From Serendipita indica DSM 11827 (Eukaryota; Basidiomycota; Agaricomycetes; Sebacinales; Serendipitaceae), in contig CAJVGD010000005.1 in NCBI GenBank assembly GCA_910890315.1, positions 186,001-250,000 of the forward strand: DNA of 64,000 nt. Direction: 5' to 3'. A model generated the notes under the pieces. That model saw only the letters and a list, made by a program, of their open reading frames with translations, was not told the DNA's origin and searched no databases. This document shows, piece by piece, positions 1 to 11,483 of this stretch. Position 1 is the first letter of the stretch. Every line of letters starts with the position of its first letter. The translations under genes and the position numbers were made by a program.

Positions 1-3000
1 AGATTACGAAAGTAAAATCACAGCGAGGACGTCGGCTAGAGGGCAGTCGACCGGAAAGTAGCGCAAGCTTTAGCCAACTCGATGACATGTGGAGCGAGGC
101 CGGCAGGCCTGTTCAAAACTACGACGCGTTCACGGACGACACGTCGGTGGTTGATAATCAGAATGGGACAATGTACGACGAGGGGAGTTCTGTCACTGGT
201 GCTGCCTCTGCGCAGATCAAAGAGATGCAAGGTCAACTTGAAGCGCAGCGCATAGAGTTTGAGAACCGTTTGAACGCCCTCGGGGAAGGACCAAGTGTTG
301 AAGCGGAGGACCTCAAAGTCGAAAAGGATCATATGGAAAAGCAGCTTGTGGTCGTTCAGGCCCAGATGAAGCGACTTCTCGAGATGCGCGGCAGAGGCAA
401 GATTGATGAGGACTTTGTGCCTTTCGAACCGGTCTTATATTCCGCCAAGCAGCTCCGACTCATTCGCAAGGTGCTGGACAAGTGGAGGGCTCATCGCGCA
501 TTTTCGATGGCGGAAACCGTTCTCTCAAACGCTGTCGTCGTCAAGGAGGTCAACGTTATCAGGTGTGTCTGGGATCTCACTTAACCATTTCACTAATACT
601 GCATACAGCAAAGAGCTTGATAAAGAAGTCACGTACAATTTTACTATTGCGGCTGGCGGGTCATTAGCTGCCCCAGTATCGGCTTTGGACACCATTGCCG
701 GCTTGGATGAATTTGGAGACGTCGCAGACCCAGTCCTGGCGTCAGCCACACAACCGTCTGTTGGCGTCAAAGTGGTTGACAAGGCGCACAATGCGATCTA
801 CGTGTGGTCGCTAGATAGGCTTCAGCAACAGCTCCAAAAGATGCGGAACCTGACGACATACATTGACCGACCTCAGTACTCTCAGCATTTCTCCTCAGCT
901 CAACCATTCTACGACTCTCCTGCCCCGGAGTATTCCTTCATAGGAAACGCCCTCATCTCACTTGCGCCGCTGGCTAGGAAGCTCTCGGCAACCTCGACTG
1001 TCCCCATCTTTTGCCGGTATACCGCGGAAGCTATTGGCTCATGTCGAGTCGATTTGAAGGTGGCCAGCGTGACGGCACCGGTCAAACGTGGAACTGGCTC
1101 TGCGTCATCGACACGGCCCTCGACGAGAGCCCCTTCGCCAATCAACAATCAGCTGCAGCCGGGATGTAAAGTCAACTTTTTGCTCTCCGTTGACCAGGTC
1201 AAGGGACTCGGGTCGAATGATTTCTCGTCGGTTCATCTCCAAATCCGGCTCGCATCCCTTGCTGGTCCTAGCCTCCGATCCCAAGAGGTGTTTCACTCCC
1301 CTGTAGTCGACCTCACCAAATCTGGCTCGTCTGAACTCAAGTTCAGGCGCACGTTTCAGCTTGCTGTCACCTCGAAGATCCTGGCGCACATGCGCGAGGG
1401 GTATGCGCCAATAGAATTCTTCGCCGCACTCCAACCTACATACCTCGAACGAATGGAACGCTGGGATGAGATGCGGGAGCAGAGATATATCCTTCCAAAG
1501 CCGCAACTTGCTCGAGCCCCCAGCTCTAGTGGGTCAAGCACAAACCTGCCTTCTATGCGCCGTTCCGAGAACGACTTTGTCGTGGAACAAGCACATGACG
1601 TAATTGCTTGGCTGAGCATCTGCGAACTCGGATCCGACGGCCAGTACAAGCCTGTACCGGTGCTCTCTCATGGCCCGCTGGATCCAGGGTCATTCTCGCT
1701 GCATCAGGGTCTGCAGAGAAAACTCAATCTGAACCTCTGGTGTAACGCTGGAAAGCAGCTTCCCTGGGTTGCAGTCACCAAGATCAAGGTCGGGAATGTG
1801 CGGTTACTAGATGCCAAAGGGCTGGCGCACGAGTCAGAGTCCAAAGACATGTTTGAAGTCAAACTCGGCAAACAACAAAACGTCGAATTTAAACCAGACG
1901 GCACCGGAACGCTCTCCGTGGATGCACCTTGGGATTCGTCAGTGCACGAGTCATCTTTACTCAACCGCGTCACGGCAAACGGACAGCGAATTCTCCTTCA
2001 GATCCAATGGTCCGTGGATATTGATACATGCGTGGATCCGGTTCTATTTTCAATGGACATGGCCGTCACTATGCAAGCTCGAGACGCTGGAACCCCTTCG
2101 CGCTTTGTGTCCATGTTCAGCTCTACTAAGAGACTGAGCAAGTCGAGCTCTGTCTTCCGAGTCAAGCTTACCCCGCCGTTGACGAGGTCTGCCAAAGATT
2201 TGTGGCGACTGGACACGTCCGAAAAGTATGTGCGAGGCGAGGATTCATTGGGAACATGGAAGCCGCGTGGAATCTCCGTGGTCGAAGATTACGAGCGGCT
2301 TATCGCAACCGAAAAGCGTTCTGCCGACGTTCAGGCGATCAAAGTCATTCTTGCGGCATCACCTCCGGCACCGTACTCTGGCTCGAAGGATGCCGCTGCG
2401 CTGCTCAAAGAATCCCTGGAGCTTTGGCAGAAGAAGTTTGGTCACGAGGGCAGGGTACGTGGCCTACCCAAACGTGCATATTTGATTCATTCTCGTTTTC
2501 AGATCGTGTTGAGCCAGGATCCAGAAGAAGACGAAACAACCGGTCCTACGACAAGCATGCTACAACCTCCACAACCACTTAAATTAGTCGGACAATCAAA
2601 GTTGATGCCGAGATCGTAAGTGCTTTGCGGTAGCCGCTGAATAGGACTGACGGCCCTTGCAGGGATATGTCTACTCGGTCCGGCTCCTTGCTCCTCCTCA
2701 CCGATGCAGGAGAGAATACATGGAAGAAGCTTTGGTTCGTTTTGCGAAGGTAGGCCGAATTTAAGGAAGGATATCGTCGAGCTGACGAGCCTTTGCAGAC
2801 CTCACTTGTACATATACCAACACTCTAACGAGCTAGACGAAGTCGGCATTATCAGCCTGACCGGTGTCAAGGTCGAACACAGTACCCATATGGAAACTTT
2901 GCTTGGAGTAGGTCACGCCCTCATCGATTGTGAGGGTATCTAATCTTGTCGACAGAAACCGCACATCTTCACCCTCTTTACCTCTTCGAATTCTCATGTC

Positions 3001-3084
3001 TTCGCGGCGCCAAACGATAAGGAACTCCAAACCTGGATTGCAAAGCTGGATCCAACGCGTTTGCCGCCTGCCATGACCGCATGA
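1..3084 (+). CDS. Kinesin-3 (KIF1/Unc-104 type) heavy chain, C-terminal part
   Basis: The motor domain lies outside the window; the frame is already open at base 3. Exons: <1-562, 609-2454, 2503-2615, 2663-2749, 2799-2907, 2956-3084, joined by GT-AG introns of 46-50 nt (the 2455-2502 intron is a multiple of 3, so it is less certain). Seen: a charged coiled-coil-like stretch, then the conserved region after KELDKEVTYNFT that kinesin-3 proteins carry behind the FHA segment, a Ser-rich linker, and a C-terminal PH domain (SGSLLLLTDAGENTWKKLWF, RRPHLYIYQ, final W in LQTWIAKLD). Kinesin-3 motors carry vesicles and endosomes on microtubules; the PH domain binds phosphoinositides. The family assignment rests on domain order and PH position. 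The splice joins through the PH domain keep frame, which supports them. Confidence 0.88.
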
Positions 3085-3947
3085 CCCATGACTTGACATA
3101 CGATGCTAGTGGGAAAGTTTCTTTATTCGGAATAATCCGAGGTCACCTCCCGGACGCCGGCGCAGGTGACCGTCCCCCCTCATCCTTAACCAGCGTCCGC
3201 TCTCTTCTCTTGATTAGGATTGGTACCGTGACTGTCATCATACGTAACAGAAAATCAATAGCAACGGGTAATAGGACTCGACTGGGCGCTGAGCGCACTC
3301 GCAGTGGCCGTCTACCAGCAGTCTCACTGAAGGCGAGATAAGACAACAATACGGCTCCTGAACCGCCCGTATGGATGAGTGGAGGTCTCGAGTATTCCTG
3401 GGCCGCGATTATCTCGAAGCTGGCCAAGGGAGGTGAGGGCTTACTTGCGCACCCATCTCAGCTCAACTACGGTCGGTAGGCGCATTTGAAGTGATATCAT
3501 CTAACATTCCCGCCCTTTTTTAGTCGGTGAGTATTTTTCCAGAAACAAATCAGTCGCGGGCCTTGTGGAGGCTTTCCGGATACTGGCCCCTATCGAGGCC
3601 GCACGGGAGCGTGGTCGCCATGTTGCCCTGATATCATCACCTGTGATCGCTCGGAGCCCAGAACATCGAGAAAATCCCGAGTCAGACTGCCGCCAACGTT
3701 AAAAGGCGCACGACTCGCTCTCTGCCCCGACTTTCCATTTCGCCAAATAAAATTCCAAAAATTAGTTGGCAACGCGGAGCACTTTTTGTACACTCATAAC
3801 AGTGCTTACGCGAGACTTCGAACCAGGAAGCATCCTGTGAGCGTTCCAGCGCACCGTCACTTTGCGGATCCCTGACAAAACCCTAGCTTAGGCATCCAAC
3901 CGCATCCACCAAACACCATTTCACTATAGCCCCTCAGTTCTTGCTCA
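3085..3947. other. Intergenic, no gene seen
   Basis: About 860 bases between the kinesin stop and the next start. Only short open frames without family features are present. It should hold the kinesin 3' UTR and the promoter of the next gene; I recognise no repeat or RNA gene. Confidence 0.6.
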
Positions 3948-6277
3948 ATGGGCTCACAATCCGATGGTCGCGACCTGCCGTCGCCAACACTGGAGATGCA
4001 GCACCTCTACTCGGAGATTGACAGGCTCAAGCAGGAGCACACAGAACTTCTCAACGGACTCAAAAACAGATATGAAACAACTCGAGCCTCTCTAGTCGCT
4101 CAAATTCAGCAGCTAGACAAGGTCACCGACGACGCTGTGAAGAAGACGCAGTACAGCTTTAAGCAGAGAAAGGAATTAATCATGAGGGAGGTTCGCAATC
4201 TCGAAACCCGAGAAAAGAACAAGAAGGGTGCGATTGTCTTCGAACGGCTACCCGCAGAGGTCCTTGGCATCATCTTCGACGAGTTTGTCAATGGAGAAGG
4301 CGAAGTAGGAGTCGGTGGAAGTCCGTGGACGCTAGCTTTCGTATGCCGATTCTGGTACACGACGGTTCTTTCTACCCCACGGCTCTGGCGGACGTTGTTG
4401 GTCACCGACAGATCCATCGGTTTCTGGACCTCTAAACGACAAGTATTGGGTGCCAGCAACTCCAAGGGCGTCGGGCCCCTCGTTCAGCCCTCGGGCCCTC
4501 AACGCCAGCTTCCCTCATTATGGAGCGCAACGCAAGTCTGCGGAAATCCCACACAACTCAGAATCATCCTCCAAAGATCTGGAGTGTCCCCATTGGATGT
4601 CACTCTCGCTTTTGCGCAACTTCATCGGTTCGACCTCAGCGACCTCCCTCTTCCATCGATTCAGATGCTGTATATGCTCTTCACACCTCCAGTCTGCACC
4701 CGTATCAGTCACCTCGAGCTCGACTCTTCGAGAGGGCAGTACCTGTCTACACTTCAATTACCAGCCTCATGCGCTCAGTCCTACAGCGTCCCGTCCTCAC
4801 CTCATGCTCTGCCCACTCCTCTCACGATCGGGTTCCCAGGGCCAGTGGGATACCCAGCGACTGGGTATAACACTGTCGGTGGATTCTCCTCGTATGAAAC
4901 TGCCATGCTCGGCGCCGCCGACATCTTCAAGGGGCCGCTCACCCGGATCCGGAGTCTATCGCTGCACGACTACAATGTGCTACCAAACTGGCCAATTATA
5001 CAGCTGGTTACAAAGGCATGCGACAGTTCCGACCATCCCGGTTTGGGTGCGGTCCGCCTCTACATCTCGGGCCTTCCGACTCAGCTCGTTGACGAACGGA
5101 AATTATGGTCCAAGGTCAAATACCTGCAACTCGACACGGTCACCGACCTCAATCGACTTCTCGTTGGCGATGTAGAAGTTGAGGAGCTGATGTTGGGCAG
5201 TGATTATTCTCCTACACAGAGATGGAAAACCAGGGATGGTAAGCGTATATCTTCTCTCTTTCAATATTTGCTTACATGGTTTGTTCTGGAAGATGTCCCC
5301 GAGGCGTGGCCCAATCGCGGAACGCTCAACGTCAATTTCTTGAGGCTAACATCGCTTTCGATCGTGGTCGACGACTTTTCGATTCTTTCTCGCCTCACAT
5401 TCCCGTCCTGCAATCACTGGAGATTACCGCCGGGACTCGGTACCACACCCAATCGACTGCGGCGTTTGGCATGACAGGCGCCAACAACGCCGACATTGCC
5501 GCGCAATACGCCCACCCAGACTTTGTGGTTCCCTTGCCATCCCTCAAATCGCTCAAGGTCCGCTCGCCCCATTGCGCGCCATTAGCGCATTTCCAGATGC
5601 CAGTCCTCGAGAAACTTCATCTGACAACGGAGTGCAAACCAAAGATCCGCTGCGAAGCCGACCTGGAACCCTTTTTCTTCCCTAACGACCTCAAGCAGAA
5701 AAGACCCGAGGACGCCGCTGGTTCGAAGGCGGACACGCCAACAGAGACAGAGAACCCCCATTTGGTCTCAAACGCTGTGACTGCGACTCGAGTGTCGCAT
5801 TTCAAGACACTTCGCGAGTTCCACTTTGGCGCAGACCTCACAGACAAGGCAGTTGTGCGGATCATCAAAGCGTTGCCTGCACTTCGTGTGCTGAGTCTAC
5901 GATTGACGAAGCGTGTGGGTCTCAAGATCTTTGAAGAGCTCGCGATTGGCAAAATTACAGGCCGCGTTGTGAGCTCGATTACGGCACCCGACCTCCGCAT
6001 CTTCAAGGTGGACTGCACCGGAGAGGTGGAGGATGTGAAGAAAAAGGCGAAAAAGAATTCGGACCAAACCACCGGGAGAATCGACTTGGACCCACCTGAA
6101 CCCACACCCACATCAGCAGGGGGAGCCGGCGGAGCCGCCAGCGAACCAAATGATGCAGATAGTGCAAAAACACTTGCAAAGGCGATGACAAAGCTGGCCA
6201 CGACCCGCAAGCGATTCTGGACGGCGTTGGAGACGTGCGAGGTCGTATGGCCAGACGGCAAAGTGGAAACGTTCTGA
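3948..6277 (+). CDS. F-box-like protein with leucine-rich C-terminal region (one frame break)
   Basis: Starts at ATG 3948. The N-terminus is a coiled coil of about 90 residues (SEIDRLKQEHTELLNGLKN...), then an F-box-like segment at about residues 100-150 (FERLPAEVLGIIFDEF ... LAFVCRFWYTTVLSTPRLWR). The rest has spaced Leu/Phe motifs typical of degenerate LRRs. F-box proteins recruit substrates to SCF ubiquitin ligases; the substrate is unknown. An intron at 5239-5292 keeps frame. The upstream frame reads LTSLSIVVDDF and then must slip back one base at TTTT 5376-5379 to continue as FDSFSPHIPVLQSLEI; a fifth T would join them. An alternative acceptor at 5303 would also shift frame but replaces a convincing stretch. 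The final ~60 residues are Gly/Ala/Pro-rich and charged. Confidence 0.75.
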
Positions 6278-6787
6278 GGCTCGAGGGGTGGCCCCGAGCG
6301 GGTAGGGTATTACCCGCCTTGCATCTGTAGGTACTCTTCCGCACGCTCTTGCTTTCGCTTCTGCTCTTTATCGCTCGATCCCCATCTCAACTCTGCATGC
6401 GCTCGTCGCCTCGCCTTGCTCTATATCCTGATCTTATCTGACTGCTGCTGTACAAACCACTTCTGTGACCAGGAGTGGATATAATACACGAATCGTTCCA
6501 AAGCTGCCCAGTACACATGCATTGTTCATTACTTGTGATATAGTATCTTTAACTAGATTGGATCATATTCTATGCGCCTTTGTCATCTCAGTCCGTCGTT
6601 ACTCTCAGCCACTTGAACCTGGCCTTATCTTTGAACGTTCTCATGGCCACCCAACCTCGCTCTGATCACTGTCTGCCATAATTCCGATTGATCGGAACGC
6701 TCACTTCGAATTGGATAAGCGCGCACGGTGGTGTTTGTAAAGCAACTTCTTGCCCCACTTGCCTGCGCGTCTTTAACTCCAACCACA
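6278..6787. other. Intergenic, no gene seen
   Basis: About 510 bases with no coding pattern I can support. An in-frame GTG 60 bases before the next ATG is not a eukaryotic start. Confidence 0.55.
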
Positions 6788-8950
6788 ATGCTGGAATTCC
6801 TTGTCGAATTCAGAAACTGGACAAATGTCAACAGTTATACTGACTTCGCACTGACAGCGGTAGGGCTGGCTTCCGCATATGCCATATACAATGGATGGAA
6901 AAGATCAAAAGATGCTCACGAATTCGCCGTCTATACTGCAATGGATGACCTGGATGTACTAGGAAGAAAGAGAACATGGCGGGCAAAACTTAGAGGGACA
7001 GCGGTCATCGTGGGTGGAAGGTCAGCCTTCAAATCAACTTCTTTAACCATTTCAAAACGAGTATAGCATGACAGGACTCCTAGCGGCGCGCGTCTGCGCG
7101 GACCATTTCGAAAAAGTAGTCATCATTGAAGCAGATGATGGTGCCGATACAAGCTTTCCTGCTTCATCTGACAAAATAGATGCTCACGGAAACAAGACGT
7201 TTGTCACTCGCCGCCCACGGGTGCCGCAAATGTTCGAAGTTCATCGTGTGTACAATTCGACTTTGGGGTCACTTGTACTCATCCATGGTTTAGTGTATCA
7301 ACCCTTTGGATTATTGGCTCTTCGTCGCCTAATATCCAATTTTGATCAAAAGTTCAAGGCCGCAGGAGGACGAATCAAGCCTTGGATTTTCAACGCCTGG
7401 TGGTCGGGAGTACATCTCCCTTACCCCAACTCGACATACCTTGGAGGAAAGGGACTACCAAGGCATCATAACTTGCCTAAACAGGATTTACCCGACACGC
7501 TTTGGATCTCGCGGGCCAATTTTGAACCATTCCTTCGCCGGGAAATATCAGCGGCGTCGCCCAGTATCACTACCATCAATGGAATTGTGACTTCTCTCGC
7601 TAGTGCGAACCCCGGGCGAGTTGACAGAGTACTGTACACGACCAAGGGCGAGAAAGGTATACAGGAGATGGACGCCGCCTTGGTCGTAGATTGCACTGGA
7701 CACTCGCAATCTGGAGTCAAGTGGTTAGAACATTTGGGGTACGGTCGGATTCCACAAGAGTCTTATGATCCAGCGATACGTTCTGTAACAGGTGAGAAAT
7801 CCTATCCCACGGCCGGCTTGTGTTCATCATTTACAGTATGGTTTCACTTGACACCGGAGCAGATGGAAAACCTGCCTATTCCGGGCCACTTGCGGGAGTA
7901 CGAGAGCTTCATCTTTGCTTGGGAGGATCCTAGTCTGGGAGGACGTGTACTCACGGCATGTAAAGGGGAAGGGGGAGTTGGTGAGTTTCCGCTGTCTATT
8001 AGTTATGAGAGCTCATCATTGTAGTCACTCTCGGATTTGGAGGTTTCGGCATGACGGCGGCGGAACAACCACGTACTCCAGAAGATCTCAAGGAGTTTTA
8101 TCGAACGATGAGGACATTTGACGGCAAGCCCATGAACGACTGGTATTGCGACCTCGTCGACTTTCTCTCCAAAGACGGCGGATGGTCTCGCGCGCACTAC
8201 GAGGAATACAAACTTCGTATGTCTCGCCTCTTCTTGCCGTTACCGATTCACAATTTGGATAGCAACGAGTGTCTACACCAAGTATCACGAATCACCAAAT
8301 GGACTGCCTACCAACTTTGTTTCTCTGGGAGATGCTGTTATGCGCACTACGCACGTATACGGTCTCGGTGTTACAAAGGGATGGGTTGGAGTCGTGACGT
8401 TGGCCGGAGAGTTGCACAGAGTCAAGGATGGCATACTACCAAGGGGTTTTAGTGAGTGCGTTATGAAGTCACAGCGCATACGAACATCTTGGGTTTGGTA
8501 TGTGACTCTGTTTCGTCATGGTGTCAAAGCTTATCACTCTATTGAAGGGATCAAACAAAGGAAGCGGGTACGCTGACGACGATCCTCATGAGCTCTGTGG
8601 CTAATCATCTGACAGAGTATGCACACGAATCAACGCTTCCTGTCGAAGGCGAGTCGCTTGACTTGGGCGCAGGTACAAGGGAACTTGTCAAAGTCTTTCT
8701 GGGCCTCGTGCCAAAGGTAAGAGGACCTGGACGTTGAATCATTCTCTTATTAATGAATGTTTAGGATGAAGAGGCTCGGGCGAGATTTTACTATCCGCGC
8801 TTGTGGATTTATCCAAACTCGACGATGCTCTCTGAAAGGATTGGAGGAATGTGTATGCAATCCAAGTCCTAGCCTGAGCCTAGCATGTGTTCGCTACTGG
8901 AATACAATCTCTTACGAGAAAGGATGCCCAGACTCTTAAAACTGCTGTAA
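6788..8950 (+). CDS. FAD-dependent monooxygenase-like protein
   Basis: Eight exons give 615 residues: 6788-7020, 7067-7980, 8025-8216, 8263-8497, 8548-8567, 8616-8716, 8765-8850, 8884-8950. Residues about 15-40 are hydrophobic and may anchor the protein to a membrane. The dinucleotide-binding motif follows at the first splice join (VIVGGSMTGLLAARV, the GGSxxG variant), with an acidic strand end (KVVIIEADD). Later come a conserved DCTGHSQSGVKWLEHLGYG segment and a second FAD motif region (NFVSLGDAV). Exon 5 is only 20 nt, but its join (TSWVWDQTKEAEYAHEST) is convincing. The last intron (33 nt) is unusually short; skipping it changes the C-terminus, so the final ~22 residues are uncertain. Such flavoproteins hydroxylate or epoxidise aromatic or terpenoid substrates; no substrate can be named. 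Confidence 0.78.
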
Positions 8951-9139
8951 TGAGAAAGTGGCAGATATTAGACCACCTACATTGTTTGAAACCCGACGTC
9001 TGACGGACGCTCGGCATCGTTGGGAACGCCAGCTCATGGCGGCTTGTCTGGGCCGACTGAATTACCCAAAGTTCACATTCGACCACGACGAGCGCCGCGT
9101 CGCGCATAAAATTCTACAAAAGACGTTGAAAATAATTTG

Positions 9140-10628
9140 ATGCAAAACGGACTTTTTGCCGCGCTGGATACGATGAGCGCCTCGATTGGAGCCTATATCC
9201 GCCCTAGTCGGCTCCCATTCACAAACGGAGAGTACAGCGAGCTGCCAACGGGTCCCAAATTCCAGCAAAAGTCTACCGCTCGATCAAGGAAACTAGTCAA
9301 ATGGTGTTTCCTACCGGCCTTTGGCCTCCTCTTTCTCTGGTGGTTCACCAAGGACGCGTTCAAGGCCCCGCCGACACCAGAGCCCGTCAAGGACTTGGAT
9401 CCGTTTGAAAAATGTGAACAGGCGATTGAAGAGGCGCACATTCCGTCCCTGGAGGAGATTACTTCGTTGCAGTCGGTCACCACGGCGGTCGCTGGTGCCA
9501 GCGGAGGATCAAAACATCCACCAGCGTGGACAGATCCAGCGAAATGGGCAAAGATTATTACGCCCGACGAGCTCATGGAGCGCGTGGAAAAGGGAGAACA
9601 CCTCGCACCACGGATTTTGCACCAGAGTTGGAAGACGACCATGCTCCCGGATCGTTTTCAACGGTGGAGTAAACTGTGGCAGACGATGCTCGATGAGACT
9701 TGGCTGTACGTCCCCTTACTTTATTTCAGGGAAACCCGGTTTCCTATTTCGCTCGCATCCAGCCGCTTGGCAAGTCGATTGACCCTGTTGCAGATACGTC
9801 TTGTGGACCGATGCGGATAACAGGAAACTTGTCCAAAAGTACTTCCCCGACTATCTCAAGTCTTACGATCTCCTTCCACGAGAAATTTATCGGGCCGACA
9901 TGGTGGGTGCCACCTTTTTCTGATCCATAGTTCTTTATTCATCCCAAAATAGGTTCGAAACATGTACATGCACAAATTCGGGGGCGTCTATGCCGACCTC
10001 GACCTTGTTCCCCTCACGCGCCTCCAAGAAAGCATCCCCATTCTTACACACAACACTTCGCCACCAATCCCGATCATCTATCTTGGTCACATGGGAGACG
10101 ACAATTACGCACATTCTATTCCCAACGCATTCATGATTTCATCGACGCCGGGCCACCCGTTCTGGAAGATACCGCTGGACTTTGTCAAGGAACATCAACT
10201 TGATGACGAGTATAATGCTCAGCCTGAGGGGCTCACCGGACCGGTCGCTCTTCGAACGTCTCTCCGAAAGTGGCTCAAGGAGACTGAGCAGCGAGAAGGC
10301 AACAACACATTTGCAGAAGTCCGCGTCCTGCCAAACGAAAGGGTCCGTCTCCACCTGTTACTTTTCATATTTCTCACCGTCTTCATAGATTTATCCCTTT
10401 AGCTGGTACGACTCGCCTCTCTTCCACCACGTACGTCCCATTTCTTCCCTCGGTATGACATCTAATGTAGTTTTCAGTGCCTATGCCGTCCGCATAGTCC
10501 CTTTTTCAACGAAACGAGGTGCCACTACGCCTTCCCTGAAGCGTGGACGATCACCTAGTCCGTCTCCCAATCTTGCTTTTCGCCTCTACTGACACTGCTC
10601 TAGCTGGACACACTCCTGGGGATTCTAG
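9140..10628 (+). CDS. Glycosyltransferase family 32 (OCH1-like), Golgi type II membrane protein
   Basis: Six exons total 403 residues: 9140-9705, 9794-9902, 9953-10342, 10389-10430, 10478-10557, 10604-10628. A basic N-terminus is followed by one hydrophobic anchor (WCFLPAFGLLFLWWF, about residues 55-70), as in type II Golgi enzymes. GT32 hallmarks are present: PRILHQSWKT, LWTDADNR and the metal-binding DxD in FGGVYADLDLVPL. The C-terminus PFFNETRCHYAF...TITYWTHSWGF is only reached by splicing the two small last exons, which confirms them. GT32 enzymes transfer mannose or related sugars to glycans or sphingolipids; which one is not visible. The start is the first ATG in frame; a second Met 11 codons on (9173) is also possible. 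It follows the monooxygenase by about 190 bases on the same strand. Confidence 0.88.
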
Positions 10629-11483
10629 AATGCCCCTACACGTGCAAATAATATACAGTAATCAGCGTCTCGGCGACTTAGAAGTGCGACCGTACTCGTC
10701 TCGTCTGTTGTGTCCATCGTCATCGTCACTTCGTCCCCAAGCAACAAAAACACTGAAGATTGTCGCTACGTGGGCCCCTATAGAATACAGCTGGGGTCTA
10801 GGCAGTCTTCTTTGGATTGGATCTTATGGACTGGGTATCTATTCGATCTCGTCTTGTCAGCTTTGTCGTATCATTTGTTATCGTCTCCCCCGTTGTCCTT
10901 GGTAGATTATACTGCCCTTATAACATTAGCATTTACGACTATCCATCTTTTCAAATCCTAGTTCACGAAGACGACTGAGACTAACGAGTATCTTGATTTA
11001 CGCGAGCATGTGACGAAATACAATCGAGAGGCGACTAGTACATGAAATTAGCAAGCGAGTAGGTGTATGGCAGACTGAGGAACAGGGAAAAGCATAAGAG
11101 GCGAGAGAGAAGGCGGCGTTAGCAAATGGATAGGTCTAATTCGAATCCAAAGAGAAGCAAACGAGAACAGAGAAACGGAACAGAGGAAACGTGTCTTGGT
11201 CGGGTCATGTTATGTCATATCGTATCGTGCATTGGGCGGTCGTCTTTGAATCGACGACTCCTCTGCGAGCGGCCCTACCACGCCTCCAATACCAGCCAGT
11301 GCAATCCACGCCATATCATTGAAATTTCCTCGGTAGTCAAATCCATCGTGGCGCTAAGCGCGAGTGATGGACGACGAGGTGAGGAACTCTGCGTTGATCT
11401 GGTGGGACGCGGTGCTCGCCTACTCTGGAGAGGCGCATGAGAGGTGGGCAACGTCGAGTGGCTCGAGGTAATAACCAGACGCT
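10629..11483. other. Intergenic between convergent genes, no gene seen
   Basis: About 855 bases holding two 3' ends. Short frames here (up to ~104 codons) show no family features or sensible codon pattern. Confidence 0.55.

Noticed and set aside
3820-3845. Possible pol III B-box (GGTTCGAAGTC on the minus strand)
   Set aside because: No A-box at suitable distance and no cloverleaf pairing.
5617-6261. 214-codon minus-strand open frame opposite the F-box/LRR gene
   Set aside because: Shadow of the coding strand; no start context, no splice pattern, no family features.
6728-6787. Extended N-terminus of the monooxygenase starting at GTG
   Set aside because: Non-ATG start in a eukaryotic gene; ATG 6788 is the first usable start.
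6788-10628. Secondary-metabolite cluster formed by the monooxygenase and GT32 enzyme
   Set aside because: Only two enzymes, no synthase, transporter or regulator alongside; the GT32 protein looks like a Golgi housekeeping enzyme.
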